Part shown: positions 17,854 through 26,189 of the stretch, piece after piece
How positions within the stretch are numbered: the first letter of the stretch is position 1
Layout of the letters: every line of letters begins with the position of its first letter
Assembly: GCF_039540375.1 (NCBI RefSeq)
Contig: NZ_BAABEX010000003.1
Span: 1-64,000, forward strand
Direction: 5' to 3'
Length of the DNA: 64,000 nucleotides
Origin: Acidovorax_G lacteus
GTDB lineage: Bacteria; Pseudomonadota; Gammaproteobacteria; Burkholderiales; Burkholderiaceae_C
The notes under the pieces: generated by a model
What the model was told of the DNA's origin: nothing
Seen by the model: only the letters and a program-made list of their open reading frames with translations
Database searches by the model: none
Program-made: the position numbers and the translations under genes

Positions 17854-18717
17854 TCACTGGTTCATCTTGAGCACGCCGGCCACGGTGAAGACCTGGTCTT
17901 CATCGAGCGTGCGGCCATTGGTGGCAGCGGTGGTGGTGGCAGCGCCGATCTGGTAGGTGTTGTTGGCGGTCCACTCGATGCCAGGCTGGTTGGCTTGGCC
18001 TGCGGCCTGGGTCACGCCGAACTGGCGGAAGCGGCCTTCGCGGGCATCGGGCTTGCCATCGACCATCTGGTCGATCGAGCGGGCCAGGTCGGGCGTGAGT
18101 CCCGTGATCACCATCACGTTGCCCGCACCCGAAGCCGTGCCCGGGGGCTGCCACAGGAAGCAGACCTGGATTTCCTGGGGGTTGCCGTTGCTGTCGAGGT
18201 ACACGTAGCGGTCTTCAGACCCTTCGGCACGGCCGGGGGGCATGCGCACACCCACCCGCAGGAACTGGTCGCGCAGCGTGGTCTCTGTCGTCCCGGGCAA
18301 GGCCAGGGAGCCGCCACCCAAGGCCGCTGCGGCCGGGCCTGCATCGCGGCACACCGCACCCGGCGACGTGACGCCCGTCATGTTCCCACCCGAGGTCGGG
18401 GTCCCCGTGGCGGCTGTGTAGTTGGCACCGTTGACCATGAGCCGCGGTGCCGTCTGCGAATCCCCCAGCACCACGCCCGCGCGCTGGTAGTACTGGTTGT
18501 ACGCCTGTTCCCACTGGTCGATGAACTTGTTCTTGATCTTGGTGTACTCGGCGTTGCGCTGCACATCCTTGCCGATGGCCACGGCGCCGATGATCAGGCC
18601 AATGACCGCGAGGGCGATGGCCAGCTCGACGAGTGTGAAACCCGCCTGACGGCGGGCATGGAAACGCTGGCGCATGCCTTGGGCGGCCTGCTGCCGGAAA
18701 CGGGGTTGTGAAAGCAT
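17854..18717 (-). CDS. Large type IV pilin-like protein, first gene of the operon
   Basis: A 287-residue prepilin; the leader up to Gly26 (or 12 residues if translation starts at Met15) is followed by FTLVELAIALAVIGLIIGAV with Glu at +5. The head domain contains QAYNQYYQRAGVVLGDSQ, RYVYLDSNGNPQEIQV, GNVMVITGLTPDLARSID and an RTLDEDQVF end, shared with its neighbour and with the last gene of the operon. Being first after the promoter makes it the best candidate for the main fibre subunit. A GAGG lies eight bases before ATG 18717. Confidence 0.87.
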   Translation of the reverse strand: MLSQPRFRQQAAQGMRQRFHARRQAGFTLVELAIALAVIGLIIGAVAIGKDVQRNAEYTKIKNKFIDQWEQAYNQYYQRAGVVLGDSQTAPRLMVNGANYTAATGTPTSGGNMTGVTSPGAVCRDAGPAAAALGGGSLALPGTTETTLRDQFLRVGVRMPPGRAEGSEDRYVYLDSNGNPQEIQVCFLWQPPGTASGAGNVMVITGLTPDLARSIDQMVDGKPDAREGRFRQFGVTQAAGQANQPGIEWTANNTYQIGAATTTAATNGRTLDEDQVFTVAGVLKMNQ

Positions 18718-18777
18718 CGGGTGTCCTCGCGCAATGGTGTTGACGCAGGCGCAGACCCTGTCTGCACCGCTGTCACC

Positions 18778-18863
18778 ACTCTAGGCAGGCACCGTTTGCA
18801 AAACGTTTGCAGTCCGCTGCAACGGGCGATGTAACCGTTTGCAAACGTTACAGGGCGTTTGCA
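18778..18863 (-). promoter_or_regulatory. CGTTTGCA repeat cluster and putative promoter of the pilus operon
   Basis: CGTTTGCA occurs four times: 18793-18800, 18804-18811, 18836-18843 and 18856-18863. The first two are exactly 11 bp apart. A degenerate copy ends at 18821. The copy at 18836 is part of a 12-bp palindrome CGTTTGCAAACG (18836-18847). Read on the minus strand, the repeats (TGCAAACG) end nine bases before TAGAGT (18783-18778), a possible -10 element with no good -35, about 60 bases before the pilin start. SARP-family activators are known to bind direct heptamer repeats 11 bp apart close to the -10, replacing the -35. The two upstream regulators have SARP-like winged helices, so they are the obvious binders; this link is inference. 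The last copy lies inside the 3' end of the regulator gene. Confidence 0.65.
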
Positions 18864-21800
18864 CCGTGGCGTTTCAACCACCCTCGCCAGCCCAGCCGAC
18901 GGGCATGCGACAGCGCCAATTGGCGCGAAGACTCGGCGCGGGCCGCCTGACCCGCCGTGTCCAGAATCTGCGCCTGCAGCCACAGGGTGTCGGCCCAGAG
19001 GATCGAGCCGCCCTCAGCCCTCTGCCGGTCCAGCGCCGCCTCCACCAGGGGCAGCGCCCGCACGGCGTCTCCGGACGCCACCATCGCACGGGCCGCCAGC
19101 CACCAGGCCAGCGGCGCAGCCGAGGGGTAGTTGTCCAGCACCCTCCCGTAGGGTTGCGCTAACCCATCGGCTGTGATGTCCCGGCCATCTTCGGCCGCCT
19201 GCAAGGCCTCGTAGCACGCGGCAAACGCCAGCCAGAACTCAAACCCCTCGGACTCCGCCCGGGTGCGCGCCTGTTCGATGTGCCCCCGGCGCCGCTCCGG
19301 CGTTTCAAGCAGCTCGCTGAGCAAAATGCTGAACACGTCGAGGATCACGCGGTCTTGCACGCTTGCATCCGGCTCTGCAGTCAGCGATTGCGCAAGGTCG
19401 ATGGACTGGCGCGCCTGCGCATACTCACCCAGCAGGGCCTGCGCCCAGGCCCACTGCAAACAACAGAAGACCAAGGGATCGGACGGGAAGTAGCGCTGGC
19501 GCTGCACCCGGGGCAGCTGGACGCCAGCGTCCAGCACCTGTGCAAACCAGGGTGCCGCCTGCGCCAGATCACCAAGCCAGAAGTGTGCGTTGGCCATCGC
19601 CCAGTGGGCCGTCATGCGCGCTGCCGGGGCATCGGCCAGGGCCAGCATCTGCTGCCCTGCCAACAGCGCAGTGCGATGGCTGCGCCCGCTTTCCCGCAGG
19701 TACTGCAGGGCGGTGACTTCGTAGCCCAGCTCCGGATCCAGATCGGCCGAACGCTGCCGCAACTGGTGGGCCAGTTCGTCGGCAATGCGGTGCGCGCGCG
19801 GGTTCGCATAGCCGTGGCGGGCCAACAGTGCGCGGATATGCACGATGCGCGCCTCCACGCCCCGCTGCCCCTCGGGATATCCCAATTCGCGCAGGGCCTC
19901 GGACAGCGCTACGGTCGCATCCAGATCGTTGCAGGCTGAAGCCTGCTGCAAGGCCTGCAGCAGGGCCGTGCGGGCCAACGTCTGCTGCCCCGCCTGTTGC
20001 CACAGATCGGCAGCGCGCGCGTGGTCGCCCTGCGCCGCCAGATACTCAGCGCAGCGGCCGCTGTCGAGCATGCGCTGCTCAGGGCTGCAAGAGGCCAGCA
20101 GGTGCTCCCGGATGGCGGGGTGAAAGAACGCCAAGTAGCCCGGGTCCCGCGGAAGCAGCAGCCCCTGTCGCGTGGCCTCACGTACCGCCGCCAGTGCCAC
20201 GTCTTCGCCCAGCAGCAGCACGAGGTCGCGCACTGCGAACCGCATGCCCAACCGCGCTGCCAGGCGAAGCGCCGGACGGTGGCGGTGCAACTGGTTGATC
20301 CAGGCCTCGCAATGCTCGGCCACACCGGGTGCGCCACCGCCGTGCTGTGCCTCGGGGGCAGACATCAGGAACAGGGGCACCCCCCGGGCCAGCGCCACAC
20401 GCTGGCGCCGCTGCTCGGGTGTCCAGCGGTGGGCGTTCTGGAGGGACGCAAGCAACGCCTGGGCGTCCGCATCGGCCAACGGCCCCAGCCGCAGCACGGA
20501 CGGAGGACTCTCCTGGCACAGGGGTTCGATGGCACTTTCACAGCCTTCCTCGCAGCGCTCCAGCACCAGGCAGATCAGCGCAGGACGACAGGCCAGCACG
20601 CGCCGCAGCAGTTGCAGGCTGGCCTGATCCAGCCATTGCACATCGTCCACCACCACCAGACTGGGCGCCGGTGTCGTGCGGTCATCCTGCGCAGACCACC
20701 AGCGGGCCAGCCCACTGGCCAGCGCATCCAGCTCAACCTGGGCCACGGTGCCGTCGTGCACAAAACGCTGCAGCGCCTGGCCTTGCAGTTCGGTCAGGGC
20801 CACCCCCCAATCGGCGAGCGCCGTGCGCAGGCCCGCCGCTACGCCCGGAGCGCGCAAATGCCGCAGCAGGGTCTGGTGCAGTGCACGCCAGGCGATGGTG
20901 CGCAACTCGGGCTGCGCCGCAATCCACCAAAGCTGACCACCCTGCTGTGCCACACGGCGGGCCAGTTCGGCCGCAAGACGTGTCTTGCCGTAGCCCAGCG
21001 GTGCCAGCAGCCGGGCCTCGACAGGCGCTGCCCGCACGCCGCAGCCGCGATACAGCGCCCACAGCTCGGCCAGGCTGTCGTCACGTCCGACAAAGGTGGG
21101 CGCTGCAGGGCCGGTGCCCACCGGCAGCAGGCTGGCGTCCAGGGACACCAGCGGCACGCTGCAGACCTCGACCGCTTCGGTCAGGTCGCGAAAATGCACG
21201 ACGTGTTGTTCCAGGCCGTCGCAATCGCCCAGCAGATCGGTCCAGGAAGCCGGGCACGCCAGCGTGTCTGGCTCGGCCCACAGGGCCAGCGACTCCAGTA
21301 GACGCAGGCGCCATCCCGCCACATGGACCGCGTCGTTCTGGCGCTGTACGGCGCTTCGCCCTTCGACCGCGGCCATGCGCACCGACAGGCCATGTTCTAC
21401 AAAACACTCAAACGCCTGGTGCATGGACTCCAGCGTGCGCCAGCGTTGCCCGGCGTGCATGCTGCCCAGGCCCAGCACCAGTGTCATGCCCCACTCGCCC
21501 GAGTCGATCACCATGGCCCCCAGCGCCGCCACACGGGCGGTGACCTGAGCACACGCTGCAAACCAGCCAGATCGCCCGCCACCGGCGGATGCCGCGCCAT
21601 CGTCCACTGCAGACCACAGCGGCGCGGGCTCGCTCTGGTCCAAGTCCCAGACCGGCTCGATGCGCCAGAGCACCAGGTGGTGCACGCCAGACTGGATGTC
21701 TGTCGGGGTCGGTGCGACCACAGGCTGGGACGCAGGGGCTGGCAGCGTCGGCAGATCGGCCTCGCGCTGCAGGGCTGCCGCACCCTGGGCCAGGCGCTCG

Positions 21801-22354
21801 CGCAGGCTCTGCAACATGCCCACCAGTTCGCCATCGACATCGACGGGCAGGGTGTCCCCCCAGTGCTGCGCCTCTCGCGCCGCCAGCAGTTCCTTCCAGC
21901 CGGCCGGCGGGGCGGCGCCTGCGAGGGGCGCTCCGCGCAGCGCATCGATCTCTGTGACCAGGGATACATCGGCCAGCAGTTGCAGGCTGTCCCGCTGCAC
22001 CGACCACAGCGCGGGCAGTTCGGCAGCCTTCCACACCGCCTGCAGATCGGCCAGCAGCACCCGCAGATTGGCCCTGGCCTGCGCCACGCTGGCCTGCGGC
22101 CACAGCCAGGCGGCCAGCCGGGAGCGGTCGAGCGGACGCCCCCGATGGGTGGCCGCGAGCAGCCAGAGCCAGCCCGTCTTGCGATAGCGCCATGACAGGG
22201 ACCGCGGCATCAGCGTGCCAGGATTCCAGGCCTGCACCGGCTCGGCAACACTCACCCAGAAAACGCCGCCAGGGTGCGCCAGCGCCTCAGGCACCGCAGG
22301 GTCTGCCGCACCGGTCTGTACGGGCTGCGATCGCCCGCCCCGCTCAGTCGTCAT
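18848..22354 (-). CDS. STAND/SARP-type regulator B, next to the pilus operon
   Basis: About 1168 residues. An N-terminal winged-helix (BTAD/OmpR-like: LRYRKTGWLWLLAATHRGRP, NLRVLLADLQ, residues about 30-110) is followed by a degenerate class III nucleotide-cyclase-like domain (about 210-405) that lacks the metal-binding Asp motif. Next comes a STAND-type ATPase domain with Walker A APLGYGKT near 455 and Walker B LVVVDDVQWLD near 568, then helical TPR-like repeats to the C-terminus. ATG 22354 overlaps the end of the paralogous regulator A by 11 bases and has a G-rich ribosome site; a GTG at 22378 is an alternative. It is probably an activator of the pilus operon directly downstream, switched by a ligand or partner bound by the repeats. 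Confidence 0.8.
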   Translation of the reverse strand: MTTERGGRSQPVQTGAADPAVPEALAHPGGVFWVSVAEPVQAWNPGTLMPRSLSWRYRKTGWLWLLAATHRGRPLDRSRLAAWLWPQASVAQARANLRVLLADLQAVWKAAELPALWSVQRDSLQLLADVSLVTEIDALRGAPLAGAAPPAGWKELLAAREAQHWGDTLPVDVDGELVGMLQSLRERLAQGAAALQREADLPTLPAPASQPVVAPTPTDIQSGVHHLVLWRIEPVWDLDQSEPAPLWSAVDDGAASAGGGRSGWFAACAQVTARVAALGAMVIDSGEWGMTLVLGLGSMHAGQRWRTLESMHQAFECFVEHGLSVRMAAVEGRSAVQRQNDAVHVAGWRLRLLESLALWAEPDTLACPASWTDLLGDCDGLEQHVVHFRDLTEAVEVCSVPLVSLDASLLPVGTGPAAPTFVGRDDSLAELWALYRGCGVRAAPVEARLLAPLGYGKTRLAAELARRVAQQGGQLWWIAAQPELRTIAWRALHQTLLRHLRAPGVAAGLRTALADWGVALTELQGQALQRFVHDGTVAQVELDALASGLARWWSAQDDRTTPAPSLVVVDDVQWLDQASLQLLRRVLACRPALICLVLERCEEGCESAIEPLCQESPPSVLRLGPLADADAQALLASLQNAHRWTPEQRRQRVALARGVPLFLMSAPEAQHGGGAPGVAEHCEAWINQLHRHRPALRLAARLGMRFAVRDLVLLLGEDVALAAVREATRQGLLLPRDPGYLAFFHPAIREHLLASCSPEQRMLDSGRCAEYLAAQGDHARAADLWQQAGQQTLARTALLQALQQASACNDLDATVALSEALRELGYPEGQRGVEARIVHIRALLARHGYANPRAHRIADELAHQLRQRSADLDPELGYEVTALQYLRESGRSHRTALLAGQQMLALADAPAARMTAHWAMANAHFWLGDLAQAAPWFAQVLDAGVQLPRVQRQRYFPSDPLVFCCLQWAWAQALLGEYAQARQSIDLAQSLTAEPDASVQDRVILDVFSILLSELLETPERRRGHIEQARTRAESEGFEFWLAFAACYEALQAAEDGRDITADGLAQPYGRVLDNYPSAAPLAWWLAARAMVASGDAVRALPLVEAALDRQRAEGGSILWADTLWLQAQILDTAGQAARAESSRQLALSHARRLGWRGWLKRHGANAL

Positions 22355-25300
22355 GCCCCCCCCGGACGACCGCCACACCGTGCCAGCGCTGGAGCCATCC
22401 TTTCAGCCCCGCAGATTGCGCCACGGCCCAGGCCTCAGCCCAGGCCTCGGCGGCCTCCTCGTGCTGCCCCAGTGCGGTGTGGCACTGCGCGCGGATGCGG
22501 TGTATGTCCATCAGGCAGTGGCGGTGCTCCTGTCTCGGCATGTCCGCAATCCAGGCCGCGCACAGGTCCAAGGCGGCCTGTGCTTGCCCCGACAAGCGCA
22601 GGATGTCGGCCACCATCCACTGGCCTGTGGGCACGCCCGCGGCGTAGCCCACTTGCAGCCCGTGCAGACGCGGTGCAAGTGCCTCCAGATCAGGACGCTG
22701 GCCCAGGTGGGCCTGGGCGACGGCCCACTGCAAGGCCGCGATGGCCGCCCATAGATCGAAAGACTCCTGCTCCGCCACAGCCTGCGACTGACTGGCGTGG
22801 CGCGCCATCGCGTCAAAATCCCCCTCGGTGTAGCTGCGGAAAGCGGCCATGCAGTGATACACGCAGCGGTCCTGCGTCTGCGGCAACGCACGCAGCTGCT
22901 CTTCGGCCTGGCGGGTGTCGCGTGCAAGGGCCTCGGCGTCGTCGCCGCGCAGCGATCGCAGCCAAAGCCACTGCGCGCGCGCAAAATTCAGCGGGTCGGT
23001 CACAAACAGGGCACTGCGCTCGGCCAGCGTGGTCTGGGACTCCAGCGACAGGGCCGTTTCGAGCCATTGCAGGGCCTCACCGGGGTTGCCGTGCCACAGC
23101 CGCGTGTTGCCCTGCGCCCAGGCGGCCACCAAGCGTTGGGCGGGCGTCCGGGCCCGAAGCCACAAGTCGGCGGCCTGGGCCAGTCCGTCCACCGATCCGT
23201 TTGAACTGCAGCCCATGTACTGCAGAAAACGCACACCGAAGTCCAGCTCCGGATCGGCGGCCGCAGCGTCTGACGCACCGGCGTGGCTCAGCAGGTCATC
23301 GGCCAATTGCTGCACGCCGGGGTCGCCGTATCCCTTGACCAGCAGACGGGCCTGGGCGTGGGCCAGGCGCAGGGCAACGGCACGCGACGGATCGGCATCA
23401 CCGCCGTAACCGCAGGCGCGCAGAGACTCGAAGTGCGTGAGCGCCGCCTGGTGGTCGTCCTGTTCGACGGCCTGCAGCGCCGCCTGGGCCCAGCAGGTGG
23501 TCGCACGCGCAGCGTCGTCTGCACGTTGCCACAAGGCTGCAGCGAGTGCCCATTCGCGCTGGTGCTCGCGCAGCAGCGCCACGCGCGCCGCCTGCTGCTG
23601 CAGCCGCGCAGCCGTCTGCACGTCGAGCAGAAACTCCCGGATGGTCGGATGGAAAAACGCCATCCACTCGGTGCCACGCGGCACCAGCAGTTCCATCCCC
23701 ACGGCGGTCTCCAGCACAGCCGATACCGCCTCGTCGCCGACCAGGGCGCTCAGGTCGTCCACCCGCCACACCAGCCCCAGCAGCGCGGCGGTTTCCAGCA
23801 CTTCGCGGCCTGCCCCCAGGGCGTTGCAGCGGGCCTGGCAGTACTCGGCAAAGTGGGGCGCGGGGCCGTCGGCCTCCGCGCACAGCAGGTACAAGGGCCG
23901 CCCACGGGCCGCCTGCAATTGGACGCGGGCGGCGGGCGGCAGGTCGGCCAGAGGCTCCCCGTGTGCGGCCTGCCACAGCGCGAGAGCGTCGGCATCCCTC
24001 AGCGGGGGCAGGTCGATCGAAGTGGTGTGCAGCCGGGGCAGGTCTGCAGGCGCCGGCGGCAGCGCCGCATCGGAGGCCACCCGCTGCGTCAGCAACCAAA
24101 GCGTCTGACGCCGCTCGGACATCAGCCAGGCGAGCACCTGCCACGACGGCTCATCGATCCACTGCACGTCGTCAAGCACCCACAGCAATGGGCCGTCGGC
24201 CACCAGCGCGGCCACGGCCTGGCGCAGCGCATGGCGCTCGGTCTGTCCCACGCTACCCGTCAGACAAAAGCCCTGCAGCAGTGCCAGCGGCCCCGGAGCC
24301 AGCGCATGTGGCCGAGCCCCCAGACGCTGGACCACCCAGGCCCGCAGAGCGGCCCACGGTTGCTCACGGGCCTCTGGCCGACCCTCGATCCAGGCTGCGC
24401 CACCGTGGGCGGCGGTCTGGTCGCGCCAAAGCTCCACCGCCAGGCGCGTTTTTCCCATGCCTGAAGGTCCACGCAGCCAGACCACTCGGCTCTCGCCACT
24501 GCTGGCCGCACGCAAGGCCGTGCGGAGCACCGCCAGCGTGTCGTCGCGCCCGACCAGCGCGCGGTGCGCCTGGCCCAGCACCACGGGCATCACGTCCTGA
24601 AGCTGCGCCAGCGGCGTGCGGTAGAGCCGGAAACGCCGCTGGAACCCCCGGAAGCTGCGCTCACCCAGCGCGTCGAAATGCAGGAACTCCGCCTGATCGG
24701 CGCAACTCTGGTCGCAGACCAGTTCGCCCGGTTCGGCCACTTGGGCCAGACGGTCCACCAGCCGCAAGCGCCAGCCAGCCACCGGGCCCGGGCCATCGAC
24801 CAGCACCGGGCCGAAACACAGGCCGACGCGCGCTGGCAGGCCCGCAGCCTGGGCGACGGCATGCAGGCCACCGGCCAACTGCAGCGCGGCCGATCGGTAC
24901 GAGGGCGACAGGCTGTCCAACCCCACGACAAAGCTGCTGGCCAGGCTGTCGGTGGCCAGCGTGCGCGCCCCGAAACGGGCCAGCAATGCCTCGACCCGCT
25001 CCTGCACTTCGGCGCTCGGGTACGCCCCCTCGCCGATGTCAGCGCTACTGGTACGCGGGTCGATGCGCTGCCAGTGCACGCGCAGCAGCGCCACCAGGCG
25101 CAGGCTGGGCGTGTTCTGCTGGGCAGCCGCGCGGTCCTGGCCCAGCCACCAGGCGCGGAAGTCCTCCGACACGCTGTCACCGGGGCCCGCATCGGCAGCG
25201 CCCCCTTCGGTGCTGGGCGCGGGTGGCATGTCCGCCGGCAAATGCACGCGCACACGGTCGGCATGGTCCCAGCGCACCCAGTCGCGCTCCACGCGCAGGG

Positions 25301-25775
25301 CCTGCGCCTGACCCAGTTGGCGCAGCACCTGCTGCACATCGGCCAACAGCACGCGCAGGTTGCGCCGCCCATCGCTGCCGTCCTGCCCGGGCCAGAACCA
25401 CTCGGCCAGCGACTCGCGGTAAATCAGCCGCCCTGGGTTGCTGGCGGCGTAGCCCAGCAACCACACGCCTTTGCGGTAGCGCAAGGCCGCACGGGCTGTG
25501 GGTTGACCCGGTGCCGTCCAGAGCAGCGCCTGCCCTTCAAAGCCCAGCGTATGGACCACGACAGGCCGCGTGACGGCCGCTGCGCTGCGTCCCCCCGCAT
25601 CGCCCGCGGGCAGCGGGCCTGGGGTGCTGGCGGCACCCGCGGGGCCAGGGGCGGTCGGGTGTTCCCAACGGCGAAGGGTCTGCTGCATGGTGGAGACGGA
25701 AGCGGTGAAACAAGAGGCAATCCGGCGATGGTCCCCCAAGAACGCCGCACTGCCAAGCAGAAAATTAGACACCAA
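22344..25775 (-). CDS. STAND/SARP-type regulator A
   Basis: About 1143 residues with the same order as regulator B. The winged helix (LRYRKGVWLLGYAASNPGRL, NLRVLLADVQQVL) is followed by a nucleotide-cyclase-like domain without catalytic residues (about 190-385), a STAND ATPase with Walker A GPSGMGKT near residue 439 and Walker B LLWVLDDVQWIDE near 535, then TPR-like helices. The frame opens with TTG at 25775, preceded at seven bases by a strong AAGGAGG; ATG 25688 would give a protein starting MQQTLRRWEHP but has no clear ribosome site. The two regulators are diverged tandem duplicates and overlap, so they are likely made together and may act as a pair. Confidence 0.8.
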   Translation of the reverse strand: MVSNFLLGSAAFLGDHRRIASCFTASVSTMQQTLRRWEHPTAPGPAGAASTPGPLPAGDAGGRSAAAVTRPVVVHTLGFEGQALLWTAPGQPTARAALRYRKGVWLLGYAASNPGRLIYRESLAEWFWPGQDGSDGRRNLRVLLADVQQVLRQLGQAQALRVERDWVRWDHADRVRVHLPADMPPAPSTEGGAADAGPGDSVSEDFRAWWLGQDRAAAQQNTPSLRLVALLRVHWQRIDPRTSSADIGEGAYPSAEVQERVEALLARFGARTLATDSLASSFVVGLDSLSPSYRSAALQLAGGLHAVAQAAGLPARVGLCFGPVLVDGPGPVAGWRLRLVDRLAQVAEPGELVCDQSCADQAEFLHFDALGERSFRGFQRRFRLYRTPLAQLQDVMPVVLGQAHRALVGRDDTLAVLRTALRAASSGESRVVWLRGPSGMGKTRLAVELWRDQTAAHGGAAWIEGRPEAREQPWAALRAWVVQRLGARPHALAPGPLALLQGFCLTGSVGQTERHALRQAVAALVADGPLLWVLDDVQWIDEPSWQVLAWLMSERRQTLWLLTQRVASDAALPPAPADLPRLHTTSIDLPPLRDADALALWQAAHGEPLADLPPAARVQLQAARGRPLYLLCAEADGPAPHFAEYCQARCNALGAGREVLETAALLGLVWRVDDLSALVGDEAVSAVLETAVGMELLVPRGTEWMAFFHPTIREFLLDVQTAARLQQQAARVALLREHQREWALAAALWQRADDAARATTCWAQAALQAVEQDDHQAALTHFESLRACGYGGDADPSRAVALRLAHAQARLLVKGYGDPGVQQLADDLLSHAGASDAAAADPELDFGVRFLQYMGCSSNGSVDGLAQAADLWLRARTPAQRLVAAWAQGNTRLWHGNPGEALQWLETALSLESQTTLAERSALFVTDPLNFARAQWLWLRSLRGDDAEALARDTRQAEEQLRALPQTQDRCVYHCMAAFRSYTEGDFDAMARHASQSQAVAEQESFDLWAAIAALQWAVAQAHLGQRPDLEALAPRLHGLQVGYAAGVPTGQWMVADILRLSGQAQAALDLCAAWIADMPRQEHRHCLMDIHRIRAQCHTALGQHEEAAEAWAEAWAVAQSAGLKGWLQRWHGVAVVRGGHDD

Positions 25776-26189
25776 TCCCCGGCCTCCTTGGCGCTCGACC
25801 TTCGCGCCAGCTGCCCGCGCCGCACCTGCCAGTCAAGTCCACGGCAATTGCTACAAAAATGATAGCTGCTCGTGCTTATGAAGAAAGCACAAAAGGCTGA
25901 TTTCGTCCACCTTTGACGACGCACCAAGCGGCCACGCACCACCACAGTGCAAAGGGCGACAGCCGGGCAGGCGTCCCCTGCCCCGCGCCTGCCCGGGGAT
26001 CCCGCGGCCGGCGCAAGGCCCCGCACAGCCCGGCGTGGGTGCAAAGCGGCACGCCATCACCGCCCTGTCACAAAGCGCTGATGCAATCCGGGCACAGCCC
26101 GGCGTGCCCGCCCACGAGGCGGCGATACGCGCGGGCTGCAACCGGCCCACGGGCCCCTGGCGGCCTGCGCCCCTTTTGCTGTGGTTTGC
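25776..26189. other. Intergenic region between regulator A and a chemoreceptor
   Basis: A 414-base divergent gap. It holds one copy of the dispersed palindrome (about 25848-25900) and a 15-base direct repeat GCACAGCCCGGCGTG at 26023-26037 and 26092-26106. I see no gene and no convincing promoter for either side. Confidence 0.6.
25848..25900 (-). repeat. Dispersed palindromic repeat
   Basis: Reads GCTACAAAAATGATAG, then GCTGCTCGTGCTT, a short loop and AAAGCAC. It is the same unit as at 59736-59786 in opposite orientation; the right arm has decayed. Confidence 0.7.
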
